DNA from: Candidatus Coproplasma excrementavium
Lineage (GTDB): Bacteria; Bacillota; Clostridia; Christensenellales; Borkfalkiaceae
Direction: 5' to 3'
Length of the DNA: 34,782 nt
NCBI GenBank assembly: GCA_018715195.1
Contig: DVMA01000093.1
Location: 1 to 34,782 of the forward strand
The position numbers were made by a program, and so were the translations under genes. The notes below the pieces were generated by a model. The model was not told where the DNA came from. It was given only the letters and a program-made list of their open reading frames with translations, and made no database searches. This document shows positions 8,219 through 16,983 of the stretch, piece after piece. How positions within the stretch are numbered: the first letter of the stretch is position 1; each line of letters begins with the position of its first letter.

Positions 8219-8327
8219 AATAATATCTGTTACAGCCTGCAACGCGTAAGAATGTGACAGATAAATATATAAATGTAACTTTATAACACATTTGTGATTA
8301 CTTATAGATAAAATTAAATTCAAACAC

Positions 8328-8356
8328 TTGACAAAACAGACAAAATATTGTATCCT
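8328..8356 (+). promoter_or_regulatory. Promoter of the T-box/asparagine synthase transcript
   Basis: TTGACA (8328-8333), 17 nt, TATCCT (8351-8356). Confidence 0.7.
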
Positions 8357-8362
8357 TACAAA

Positions 8363-8627
8363 TAAGATATGTGATGAACGAGCGAGTAACGCAGGAGAGC
8401 TGCATACAGCGAGCGGAAGGCGGTGGAAGTTCCGCGGCAAGTACTTGCGCGAAAAACCCTCGGGAGCATGCAATCCGAACCTCGTGCGGCGGGCAGTAGG
8501 GTTGCCGTCCGGCTGTACGAAAATCGGCTCTCAAAGTGACTGCTTTGCAGTAATTTAGGTGGCACCACGGACAGAATTTATGCCCTGTTCGTCCTAATAT
8601 TTTAGGACGAACAGGGCCTTTTTTTAA
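8363..8627 (+). ncRNA. T-box leader riboswitch, predicted tRNA-Asn specific
   Basis: T-box hallmark AGGTGGCACCACGG (8557-8570), AGTAACG and GGTGGAAGTTCCGCGGC stem I elements, putative AAC specifier (8478-8480) next to the ACGAG/CTCGT helix, terminator 8582-8625; upstream of asparagine synthase. Confidence 0.9.
8582..8625 (+). terminator. T-box-regulated terminator
   Basis: GCCCTGTTCGTCCTAA-TATT-TTAGGACGAACAGGGC followed by TTTTTTT. Confidence 0.9.
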
Positions 8628-8728
8628 ATTTTTTGCAGCTGAACAAAAAATACCGAACGCCTGCGGCGTTTGTAAGTTGCATAAAAACAAGCAACAAATA
8701 ATCTGATACATCAAAGGGAGGCTACTAT

Positions 8729-10318
8729 ATGTGTTCTATAATCGGCTATGAAGGCAGGGATATTTCCCTTCAGGAACTTGATATGGCATTTTCACGCTCG
8801 TATATGCGCGGGCCTGACGCGAGGTGCATTCAGACGCTTGCGGGGGGATACATAGGTTTCAACCGTCTTGCGATAATGGGACTTTCTACCCTCGGCATGC
8901 AGCCGTTCGCCTTAAAGGGCAACCAGGTTGTGTGCAACGGCGAAATATTCGGATTCCGCTTAATCCGCCGTCAGCTTATCGAGCAGGGGTATGAATTCCG
9001 CTCCAACTCCGACTGTGAGGTACTTCTTCCCCTGTACGAGGAGTACGGCGTAGATATGTTCAAAATGCTTGACGCCGAATTTGCTATCATAATTTACGAC
9101 AGAAAGAGTCAGAAATTTGTGGCCGCGCGCGACCCCATAGGCATACGTCCGCTTTTTTACGCGTATTCAAAGAGCGGCAACATAATGTTCGCGTCCGAGG
9201 CCAAGGTGCTTATGCCTTTGACCGATAAAGTTTTCCCCTTCCCGCCGGGCCACTACTACAAGGACGGCAAGTTTGTATGCTATAACGATATCGCGCGCGT
9301 AGATAAGTACCTTACGGACAGCCACGAGGAGATATACAAGAACATAAACGCACTTCTGACCGAAGGCGTGCTGAAGAGACTGGATTCGGACTCTCCCGTA
9401 GGTTTCCTCTTGTCGGGCGGACTGGACAGCTCGCTTGTATGCTCGATAGCGGCAAAGTACTACAAAAAGCAGGGCAAGAAGATACGTACGTTTGCCGTTG
9501 GCATGAGCGAGGATGCGATAGATCTGAAGTATGCAAAGCAGGTTGCCGACTACATTGGCAGCGAGCATACCGAAATTTATATAAACAAGGACATAGTTTT
9601 GCAAAGCCTTGAAAAGGTAATACAGGTGCTTGAAACCTTTGATATTACCACGGTGCGCGCCTCTATGGGCATGTACCTGATATGCAAGGCCATACACGAG
9701 CAGACTGATATAAGGGTGTTGCTCACTGGTGAAATTTCTGACGAGCTTTTCGGCTATAAATACACCGACTATGCGCCCAACGCCGAGGAATTCCAGAAGG
9801 AGAGCGAGAAGCGCATACGCGAGCTGTACATGTATGACGTTCTGCGCGCCGACAGGTGCATATCGGAGAACTCTCTCGAGGCTCGCGTGCCGTTCGGTGA
9901 CATTAAATTCGTCAAATACGTTATGGCCATCGACCCGCAGAAGAAACTTAACACCTACAACATGGGCAAGTATCTTCTCAGAAAGTCATTCGAAGGCGAT
10001 TATCTTCCCCACGATATTCTGTACCGTCAGAAGGCAGCCTTTTCCGATGCGGTCGGCCACTCTATGGTCGACTACTTAAAGGAGTATGCGGAGAGCATAT
10101 ATACGGACGAACAGTTTGAAGAGCTTTCGGCAAAGTACACTCACGCGCGCCCCTTCACCAAGGAATCGCTGCTCTATCGCGAAATTTTTGAAAAGTACTA
10201 TCCCGGCCAGGGACATCTCATAAAAGATTTCTGGATGCCCAATAAAAACTGGGAGAACTGCGATGTAAACGACCCTTCCGCGCGTGTTCTTAAGAACTAC
10301 GGCGCAAGCGGCGTCTGA
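8729..10318 (+). CDS. asnB: Asparagine synthase (glutamine-hydrolysing)
   Basis: MCSIIGYEG (Ntn Cys2), FLLSGGLDSSLVCSIAAKYY (PP-loop), LLTGEISDELFGYKYTDYAP; T-box(Asn) upstream. Confidence 0.95.
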   Translation: MCSIIGYEGRDISLQELDMAFSRSYMRGPDARCIQTLAGGYIGFNRLAIMGLSTLGMQPFALKGNQVVCNGEIFGFRLIRRQLIEQGYEFRSNSDCEVLLPLYEEYGVDMFKMLDAEFAIIIYDRKSQKFVAARDPIGIRPLFYAYSKSGNIMFASEAKVLMPLTDKVFPFPPGHYYKDGKFVCYNDIARVDKYLTDSHEEIYKNINALLTEGVLKRLDSDSPVGFLLSGGLDSSLVCSIAAKYYKKQGKKIRTFAVGMSEDAIDLKYAKQVADYIGSEHTEIYINKDIVLQSLEKVIQVLETFDITTVRASMGMYLICKAIHEQTDIRVLLTGEISDELFGYKYTDYAPNAEEFQKESEKRIRELYMYDVLRADRCISENSLEARVPFGDIKFVKYVMAIDPQKKLNTYNMGKYLLRKSFEGDYLPHDILYRQKAAFSDAVGHSMVDYLKEYAESIYTDEQFEELSAKYTHARPFTKESLLYREIFEKYYPGQGHLIKDFWMPNKNWENCDVNDPSARVLKNYGASGV

Positions 10319-10329
10319 TATTTGTAAAC

Positions 10330-10378
10330 AATAATGCGCCCGCGCGGGGCTTAAGCTCCGCGCGGGCGCAATTATTTT
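10330..10378 (+). terminator. Intrinsic terminator after asnB
   Basis: AATAATGCGCCCGCGCGG...CCGCGCGGGCGCAATTATT. Confidence 0.85.
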
Positions 10379-10484
10379 CAGTGGTATATCTGATTATAAC
10401 AGCGTGCCCAAGTAAATAATTTCAATATATGATGTTCGCTTTGCCCGTCGCTTATGGCCGCGTGTTGCGCCGTACTGCGTACTG

Positions 10485-10513
10485 TTGACAAAGTCCGCGC
10501 AGAGTGGTAAAAT
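10485..10513 (+). promoter_or_regulatory. Promoter of the Y-family polymerase gene
   Basis: TTGACA (10485-10490), 17 nt, TAAAAT (10508-10513). Confidence 0.65.
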
Positions 10514-10547
10514 GTATTAGAACAAATGTTTGAAAGGAGGCATGGGA

Positions 10548-12041
10548 TTGAAACAGCGCACATATATTGCAATCGATTTAAAGTCGTTCTATGCCTCGGT
10601 TGAGTGCGTGGACAGGGGGCTTGACCCCATGGATACCAACCTTGTCGTGGCTGACGAGAGCCGTACGGAAAAGACAATCTGCCTTGCGGTGTCGCCCTCG
10701 CTCAAAGCGTACGGCATACCTGGCCGCGCCCGTCTTTTTGAAGTCGTGCAAAAGGTGAGGGAGGTCAACCGTGCCCGCAGAAGGAATGCGCCTTACCATA
10801 AATTCACGCAGAAGTCGCATTTTGCCTCCAATCTCAATGCAGACCCGTCGCTGGAGCTTGCATATATAGTTGCCCGGCCGCGGATGGCGCACTATATGGA
10901 ATACAGCACGCGGATATATAAGATATATCTGCAATATGCCGCCGCCGAGGACATACACGTCTATTCGATAGACGAGGTGTTCATAGACGTAACCGACTAT
11001 CTTAAGACGGCGGGGTGTTCTGCGCGCGAATATGCAATGCGCATGATAAGGCACGTTCTGCGCGAAACGGGAATTACGGCTACCGCGGGCATAGGTACAA
11101 ATCTGTATCTTTGCAAGGTGGCTATGGACGTAGTGGCAAAACATTGTCCCGCCGACGAGGATGGCGTCCGCATAGCCGAACTGGACGAAATGACTTACAG
11201 ACGCACCTTGTGGGAGCACCGCCCGCTCACCGATTTCTGGCGGGTAGGCAGGGGATACAGCGAAAAGCTGGAGGCGCACGGGCTGTTTACCATGGGCGAC
11301 ATAGCGCGCTGTTCAGTCGGCAAGGGGCCGATTTATAACGAGGACCTGCTTTACAATATGTTCGGCGTGAATGCAGAACTTCTCATAGACCACGCCTGGG
11401 GATGGGAACCGTGTACCATTGCCGATGTAAAGGCGTACAAGCCTGAATCTAACAGCATATGTTCGGGTCAGGTTCTGCAGGAGGCCTATTCCTGCGAAAA
11501 GGCAAAACTTGTGCTCAGCGAAATGGCAGATTCGCTTGCGCTCGACCTTGTGGCAAAGGGGTTGGTAACCTGTCAGCTTGTGCTTACAATCGGCTACGAC
11601 GTGGAGAATAAAGATTACAGCGGAGAGTATTCTGTTGACCGTTACGGCCGCAAAATACCCAAGCACGCGCACGGCACGTTCAATATGGAGTACACTTCCT
11701 CGGGAAGGCAGATAAGGGATGCGGCCGCGCAGCTGTTTGACCGCGTAATAAACAAAAAACTCAACATCCGCCGCATATACATCACGGCCGCAAAGGTGAT
11801 ACCAGAGGACGCGGTCACAGAGCAGTCCTGCGAGCAGCTTGACCTTTTCACCGACTACGCGCAGAAGGAAAAACAGCGCAGCGAGCAGCGTGCGGAGTGC
11901 GAAAAGGAGAAAAGCAGGCAAAAGGCCGTTCTGGAGATACGCGAAAAATACGGCAAGAACGCCGTTCTCAAGGGAATCAGCCTTGAAGAGGGCGCAACCG
12001 CCATCAGTCGCAACGGCCAGATAGGCGGCCATAAGGCCTGA
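10548..12041 (+). CDS. Y-family (UmuC/DinB-like) DNA polymerase
   Basis: TYIAIDLKSFYASVECVDRGLDPMDTNLVVADESR, VYSIDEVFIDVTDYL, ATAGIGTNLYLCKVAMDVVAKH; RBS AAAGGAGG 10533-10540 favours TTG 10548 (alternative ATG 10542 is too close). Confidence 0.9.
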   Translation: MKQRTYIAIDLKSFYASVECVDRGLDPMDTNLVVADESRTEKTICLAVSPSLKAYGIPGRARLFEVVQKVREVNRARRRNAPYHKFTQKSHFASNLNADPSLELAYIVARPRMAHYMEYSTRIYKIYLQYAAAEDIHVYSIDEVFIDVTDYLKTAGCSAREYAMRMIRHVLRETGITATAGIGTNLYLCKVAMDVVAKHCPADEDGVRIAELDEMTYRRTLWEHRPLTDFWRVGRGYSEKLEAHGLFTMGDIARCSVGKGPIYNEDLLYNMFGVNAELLIDHAWGWEPCTIADVKAYKPESNSICSGQVLQEAYSCEKAKLVLSEMADSLALDLVAKGLVTCQLVLTIGYDVENKDYSGEYSVDRYGRKIPKHAHGTFNMEYTSSGRQIRDAAAQLFDRVINKKLNIRRIYITAAKVIPEDAVTEQSCEQLDLFTDYAQKEKQRSEQRAECEKEKSRQKAVLEIREKYGKNAVLKGISLEEGATAISRNGQIGGHKA

Positions 12042-12095
12042 AGAAATGTTTTACAGCTTTGCCGTGCAGTTGCAACTTGCTGAAAGGTAAAATTT

Positions 12096-12500
12096 ATGGG
12101 AAAGTATGACGATATAATTGACCTGCCTCACCACGTTTCCGAAAAGAGGCCGCATATGTCGGTCGCGGACAGAGCCGCGCAATTTGCGCCGTTTGCCGCG
12201 CTCACTGGGTATGGCGATGCGATAGACGAGGCCGCCCGCCCGACCGATAAAAAGGTGGAGCAGGGTGAAAGCAGTCTGGAAGAGCTTGACGAAAAGCTTG
12301 CATCTCTCGCCGCGCGCATATCTGAACGGCCGCGGATATCCGTCACGTGTTTCCGTCCCGATGACAGAAAGGAGGGCGGGACATACGTCACGTTCAGCGG
12401 TGCGCTTAAAAAGATAGAGCAGACAACCAGAAGGCTTGTTTTTGAGGACGGTACATCTGTCTGCGCGGACGATATATCAGCCATTTCGGAAGAAGACTGA
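12096..12500 (+). CDS. YolD-like family protein
   Basis: MGKYDDIIDLPHHVSEKRPHMSVADRAAQFAPFAALTGYGDAIDEAARPTDKK; follows a Y-family polymerase. Confidence 0.85.
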   Translation: MGKYDDIIDLPHHVSEKRPHMSVADRAAQFAPFAALTGYGDAIDEAARPTDKKVEQGESSLEELDEKLASLAARISERPRISVTCFRPDDRKEGGTYVTFSGALKKIEQTTRRLVFEDGTSVCADDISAISEED

Positions 12501-12647
12501 TTTGTTTAAAATTTTTGCGCGGTAAATATTTAAGTATTTCAGCGTCATAAGAGTTTAAATTTTTTCGTGCCGCAAAGACGAATGTCTGCATTTTGTTAAA
12601 AATGCCATAAAAGCCGTTTATGTTACAAAATACGACGAATTATGTCA

Positions 12648-12676
12648 TTGAAAGGTCGGCAATATTCTGTTATAAT
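12648..12676 (+). promoter_or_regulatory. Promoter of the small secreted-protein gene
   Basis: TTGAAA (12648-12653), 17 nt, TATAAT (12671-12676). Confidence 0.7.
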
Positions 12677-12739
12677 CTGATTACAGATGCGGACGGCAAG
12701 CGCATATTGCGCAATACATAGCCGCCGCACGGAGGATAT

Positions 12740-13210
12740 ATGCAGTTAGGTAAAATTTCAAAAGTGGCAGTTGCGGGAATGGCAACAATGCTGGTTGCGC
12801 TGTCTGCAGTGGCGCTGTGCGCCTTTAAGCCTGCAACCCAGACCGAGGCGGAATCAGTTTCGCCCAGGCTGTTTACCAACATTTCGCTCGGCCTTTCGGG
12901 CGGGGACGGTATGGTACGTGCAACCGCGCGCAACGATTTCACTCTGTTCCCCTCAACCGTGTATGTAAGGGTAGAGCTGTACCGCTCGTATGAGGTGGCG
13001 TATGAATATACGGAGATGGAGCGCGTAAGCGTTCAGACCACTGCCGACCTCAATATGGGTCAGTCGATAGTGGCCGAGCTTTCAACCGAAGGTAAAAGCG
13101 CCTACTGGCTGGCAAGAACGCGCTATCGTGCCGACAACGCCGACTGGAGCGAAAAGGTGACCAACGTTTGTCTTTTCGATGCGGACGGCAACCTTGTACA
13201 GATAATGTAA
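12740..13210 (+). CDS. Hypothetical secreted protein with N-terminal signal/anchor
   Basis: Hydrophobic N-terminus ISKVAVAGMATMLVALSAVALCAF followed by a soluble domain; GGAGG RBS upstream; promoter and terminator bracket the gene. Confidence 0.65.
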   Translation: MQLGKISKVAVAGMATMLVALSAVALCAFKPATQTEAESVSPRLFTNISLGLSGGDGMVRATARNDFTLFPSTVYVRVELYRSYEVAYEYTEMERVSVQTTADLNMGQSIVAELSTEGKSAYWLARTRYRADNADWSEKVTNVCLFDADGNLVQIM

Positions 13211-13233
13211 GGCTTTTTCAAAAGAAAAAATGC

Positions 13234-13262
13234 GGCGCCGCGGAATTTTTCCGCGGCGCCTT
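13234..13262 (+). terminator. Intrinsic terminator
   Basis: GGCGCCGCGG-AATTTTT-CCGCGGCGCC-TT. Confidence 0.75.
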
Positions 13263-13276
13263 AAAATTGTGGTAGT

Positions 13277-13299
13277 TTGGGCATATATGCGGTCCAATT
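13277..13299. repeat. Dispersed intergenic dyad motif, copy a
   Basis: TTGGGCATATATGCGGTCCAATT. Confidence 0.6.
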
Positions 13300-13330
13300 G
13301 AATTTTATCATAATTTAAAAATATCGGTAT

Positions 13331-13354
13331 TTGCGGCATATGTGCGGGTCAATT
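13331..13354. repeat. Dispersed intergenic dyad motif, copy b
   Basis: TTGCGGCATATGTGCGGGTCAATT. Confidence 0.65.
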
Positions 13355-13402
13355 CAATTTAAAGCCTGTTTGTCGTTCGGCATATAAATTTTTTTCAATC
13401 TG

Positions 13403-13431
13403 TTGCAAAAACACGCAATTTACTGTATAAT
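13403..13431 (+). promoter_or_regulatory. Promoter of the O-antigen-ligase-like gene
   Basis: TTGCAA (13403-13408), 17 nt, TATAAT (13426-13431). Confidence 0.65.
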
Positions 13432-13514
13432 GAGTTCAAGCGCGTGCACGCTGGTATAAAATGTCTGCAAGCGCACAATAATTACGGCATAAATAACGCA
13501 ATTAAGGAGAGTTT

Positions 13515-15041
13515 ATGCGTCAGAAGATAAGGGCGCTTACGCAGCTGCCCGTATTAAAACAGATTTTATGGTTTCTGGATAGCTATTACTTTCCTGCGGC
13601 ATATGCTCTGCTTGCTTTTTTATCCTCGCTGTTCGGCCTTGAAATAGCTTATTTTGCCATAACGGCCGTGCTTGTAGTGTTCGTAAGCGTATTTGCGCGC
13701 GATTCAAAGGCAATGCTGCCAATGGTTTTTCTGGCGGTGTACGGCGTCAGCTGGGTTCATACGCCTCAGCCGCCGTTCAGTTCGCAGTTCTTTTACAGCC
13801 GCGCCGTCCAGATTTATTTTCTCGTCCTCGGCGTACTGCTTGTGGCCTGCCTTTTGTTCCGCTTTATAGTATTCCCGCAGGACAAAAACTTTTTCAAAGA
13901 GAGCAAACTCAGACTGGGCATAGTGCTTATGACGGCCGCCTTTCTTCTGAACGGTGTGCTTTTTTCGGGCTATACCATAAAGAATCTGCCCTTCGGACTG
14001 CTGATTGCCCTTTCGTTTTTCGCGTTCTACATTTACTTTTTCAATACCCTGTACGTTAACGAAAAGACCCCACACTATGTGGCATATATTCTTGTCCTTG
14101 CCTCGGGGGTAATATTTTTGCAGCTCTGCAAAATATATCTCTTCGATAACGTAATCGTCGATGGCTCGGTGAATAAGGATGTGCTCATTGCGGGCTGGGG
14201 CATGAGTAACAACATAGGCGGCATGCTCGGCATGCTGTTTCCCGGCGCCTTCTATCTTGCCCTCAAATCACGCAGGTGCGGGTGGGTGTTCTATATCCTC
14301 GCCTTTGTATTCTTCGGCGGAGTATGTCTTACGCTCAGCCGCACCTCTGCGTTGATAAGCGGCATAATACTGCTTGCGGCGGCAATATATTTCAGCATAG
14401 CAAAGTCGCCCGTGCGCAGGTTTGCGCGCATATTCAACTGCGTGGTTGTCGTGTTCGGCGCAATATTTCTCATTGTATTCTGGGATAAGATTCGCGAACT
14501 GCTCGCCGTGTATTTCGACCGCGGATTCAGCGATTCCGGCCGTTCCTTCATCTGGCAGAGCGGCATAAACAATTTCCTCAGGGCGCCGTTCTTCGGCGTG
14601 GGATTCTATGAGCCTATCGCCCCCGAATGGTCATACGATATAGAAAACTGGGTCTTCCCCGATATGTACCACAACATCTTCATTCAGATGCTTGCAAGTT
14701 GCGGCATATTCGGTCTGCTTGCATACTGCGTTCATTTTATCCAGGTAGTGTTTGCAGTAAAAAAGCATCCTTCGTCGGAGAGCCTGTTCTATATAATAAT
14801 ACTGCTCGGCATTTTCGGAATGTCGTTGCTGGACAACCATTTATTCCACGTGTTCCCCGCACTCATATATTCGGTGTTCCTGCTCCTTTCGGAGCGCGAG
14901 GGCGAAAGCGGTCCGCTTGTACTTCTCAGACCGTTGCTTATACGCCGTAAAAAGGCGGTGGAGGAAGCGCCTGGCGGCGAAGTTGCCGCAACCGGTGCGG
15001 AAAAATCTGTTGCCGACGGCGGCACGCAGTGCAGACATTAA
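13515..15041 (+). CDS. O-antigen ligase/polymerase (Wzy/WaaL-like) membrane protein
   Basis: Multi-TM; VFFGGVCLTLSRTSALISGIILLAAAIYF, FSDSGRSFIWQSGINNFLRAPFFGVGFYEPI...DMYHNIFIQMLASCGIFGLLAY. Confidence 0.85.
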   Translation: MRQKIRALTQLPVLKQILWFLDSYYFPAAYALLAFLSSLFGLEIAYFAITAVLVVFVSVFARDSKAMLPMVFLAVYGVSWVHTPQPPFSSQFFYSRAVQIYFLVLGVLLVACLLFRFIVFPQDKNFFKESKLRLGIVLMTAAFLLNGVLFSGYTIKNLPFGLLIALSFFAFYIYFFNTLYVNEKTPHYVAYILVLASGVIFLQLCKIYLFDNVIVDGSVNKDVLIAGWGMSNNIGGMLGMLFPGAFYLALKSRRCGWVFYILAFVFFGGVCLTLSRTSALISGIILLAAAIYFSIAKSPVRRFARIFNCVVVVFGAIFLIVFWDKIRELLAVYFDRGFSDSGRSFIWQSGINNFLRAPFFGVGFYEPIAPEWSYDIENWVFPDMYHNIFIQMLASCGIFGLLAYCVHFIQVVFAVKKHPSSESLFYIIILLGIFGMSLLDNHLFHVFPALIYSVFLLLSEREGESGPLVLLRPLLIRRKKAVEEAPGGEVAATGAEKSVADGGTQCRH

Positions 15042-15086
15042 ATTTTAACTGTCTGTTGTCTGAATATTAAATCTTATCTGAATATC

Positions 15087-15120
15087 AAAGGCCTCCGCGC
15101 AGTTCTGCGCGGAGGCCTTT
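15087..15120. terminator. Bidirectional terminator between convergent operons
   Basis: AAAGGCCTCCGCGCAG-TT-CTGCGCGGAGGCCTTT, perfect 16-bp stem. Confidence 0.85.
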
Positions 15121-15145
15121 ACTTTATCGAATGAAGTTTTTACAC

Positions 15146-16144
15146 TTATTTGTTGTCGGCGGGCTTAGTCACAGGAGCAGCCGTTGCGGGTTTAGCCGCA
15201 GGAGTAGCTGTTGTGGGCTTTGCCGCGGGAGCAGCCGTTGCGGGTTTAGCCGCGGGAGCAGCCGTTGCGGGTTTAGCCGCGGGAGCAGTTGTTGAGGGTT
15301 TAGCTGCGGGAGCAGTTGTTGAGGGTTTAGCTGCGGGAGCAACCGTTGCGGGCTTAGCCGCGGGGGCGGGAGATGTTGCAACGGGCGCGCTCTTGGGTTT
15401 GGTCATAGCCTCGGTGTAGTGCTTGAACACTACCGAAATATCGCCGTCCTCGCGAACTACGCCGCCGTCTATCCAGATTGCTCGCTTGCAGTATCTCTTT
15501 ACCGCCTCGCCGTGGGATACGATGAGGAACGTAAGACCTTTCTTCTGCAATTCGGCAAGCTTTTCGTGACATTTTTTATTGAACGCAATGTCGCCTACGG
15601 CAAGAATTTCGTCTATCAGCAGTATCTCCGAATCCATGTTTACTGCAATGGAAAAGCCCAGTCTTGCAAGCATACCTGAAGAATACGTCTTTATCGGCGA
15701 GTAAATAAAGTCGCCAAGCTCGGAAAATTCAAGTATCTGCGGCACTTTTTCGTCTATCTCTTTTTTTGTATAGCCGAGTATCGCCGCGTTCAGGTAGATG
15801 TTTTCCAGTCCCGTTGCGTTTCCGTCGAAACCCGCACCCAGGCGAAGGAGGGGTGTAATTCTGCCGTATCTTTTGGCGTAGCCCGAAGTAGGCTTTAAAA
15901 TGCCGGAAACTATCTTCAAAAGCGTTGATTTGCCTGCGCCGTTTCTGCCTATGAGCGCCACGGCCTCGCCGCGGTGTACGTCAAAGCTTACGCCTTTAAG
16001 ACATTCAAATTTTCTCTTTTTTAAGTTCTTTTTAAACGCGCGCACAACAAGTTCTTTAAGCGAGTTCACGCCTACTTCGTACTTGTTGAATTTCATTGTC
16101 ACGTCGCGCACTTCAAGTACAACGTCCTTTCTGCTGTCTTCCAT
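15146..16144 (-). CDS. ABC transporter ATP-binding protein, polysaccharide/teichoic-acid export type (Wzt/TagH-like), with repetitive C-terminal tail
   Basis: ALIGRNGAGKSTLLKIVSGIL (Walker A), YSSGMLARLGFSIAVNMDSEILLIDEILAVGD (signature, Walker B), C-terminal APAAKPxTx repeats. Confidence 0.9.
   Translation of the reverse strand: MEDSRKDVVLEVRDVTMKFNKYEVGVNSLKELVVRAFKKNLKKRKFECLKGVSFDVHRGEAVALIGRNGAGKSTLLKIVSGILKPTSGYAKRYGRITPLLRLGAGFDGNATGLENIYLNAAILGYTKKEIDEKVPQILEFSELGDFIYSPIKTYSSGMLARLGFSIAVNMDSEILLIDEILAVGDIAFNKKCHEKLAELQKKGLTFLIVSHGEAVKRYCKRAIWIDGGVVREDGDISVVFKHYTEAMTKPKSAPVATSPAPAAKPATVAPAAKPSTTAPAAKPSTTAPAAKPATAAPAAKPATAAPAAKPTTATPAAKPATAAPVTKPADNK
15174..15362 (-). repeat. Seven tandem 27-bp units encoding APAAKPxTx at the C-terminus of the ABC ATPase
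   Basis: Unit GGAGCAGCCGTTGCGGGTTTAGCCGCG (+ strand), variants; units 3/4 and 5/6 are identical pairs. Confidence 0.95.
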
Positions 16145-16152
16145 GGCTCACC

Positions 16153-16983
16153 TCACAGGTTTGCGGCGATTTTGTTCTTCATCGCCTCTAAGAACAGCCA
16201 GCCTATGACAAGCGATATGGCGGCAAAGCCGTACATGGCAAGAATGGAGGGCTGAGTCGTTGAAAATGATAACATAATGTTAGGTATGTCGCCCCTTAAA
16301 AGTTCGCGGAAACCTTCAACGTAGTGATACATGGGGTTGAACACCATCGCCTTGGAAACGAGCTCACTGTTGAGCGCGTCCACCGAGTAGAACAGCGGGG
16401 TGAGGTATGTCCACAGCGTGAGTATTACGCTGTAGATGTGCTTTATGTCGCGGAAGAATACGAACAGCGCGCTTAAAAAGTACGAAATTCCGAGCGAAAA
16501 AATTGTGACCGCGGGCAGAATTATGATTACCAGCACAATCTGCCAGGGGAATATGAAGTGTGGTCCGCCAAGTATCGGCAGAGCGCGGAATCCTGCAACA
16601 AGCAACAGCGCTATGAACGAAAAGCCGAAAGTCACCAGTGCGGAGAACACGTTTGCCGTGGGGAATATCTCGATAGGCACTCTCGTTTTCTGCAGCATGT
16701 CTGCCTGGCCTACAAGACAGCCAAGAGATGAAGAGGTGGAACCTCTCATTATGCCGAAAATAATGTTGCCCGAAAGTATATATATGGGGTAATCAAGGCC
16801 GTCGGTGTGTCTGCCGAAAAGTGCAGAGAACACGAACGCCATTACAATCATGTTGAGTAAGGGGTTGAGAACGGTCCATACAACTCCTATAAAGGAGCGG
16901 TAGTACTGATTTTTTATGTTGCGCTTTACAAGAAGGCGCAAAAGGTACATTCTCTGGCTAAGACTGCCTGTCTTTTTGCTCAT
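16153..16983 (-). CDS. ABC transporter permease, polysaccharide export type (Wzm/TagG-like)
   Basis: LVKRNIKNQYYRSFIGVVWTVLNPLLNMIVMAFVFSALFGRH...YFLSALFVFFRDIKHIYSVILTLWTYLTPLFYSVDAL. Confidence 0.9.
   Translation of the reverse strand: MSKKTGSLSQRMYLLRLLVKRNIKNQYYRSFIGVVWTVLNPLLNMIVMAFVFSALFGRHTDGLDYPIYILSGNIIFGIMRGSTSSSLGCLVGQADMLQKTRVPIEIFPTANVFSALVTFGFSFIALLLVAGFRALPILGGPHFIFPWQIVLVIIILPAVTIFSLGISYFLSALFVFFRDIKHIYSVILTLWTYLTPLFYSVDALNSELVSKAMVFNPMYHYVEGFRELLRGDIPNIMLSFSTTQPSILAMYGFAAISLVIGWLFLEAMKNKIAANL

Noticed and set aside
8328-8558. 76-aa plus-strand ORF and overlapping minus-strand ORFs upstream of asnB
   Set aside because: The ORF begins inside the promoter -35 and overlaps the T-box leader RNA; no RBS or domain support.
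9167-9697. Long antisense ORFs within asnB, and similar ones in the polymerase, aro and dnaG genes
   Set aside because: Shadow ORFs from GC-biased codon usage opposite well-recognised genes; no RBS or family resemblance.
15150-15419. Plus-strand 89-aa ORF (GLAAGAAVAGLAAG repeats) and possible CRISPR-like array
   Set aside because: It is the antisense reading of the in-frame 27-bp minisatellite in the ABC ATPase gene; units are contiguous with no spacers, so neither a separate gene nor a CRISPR array.
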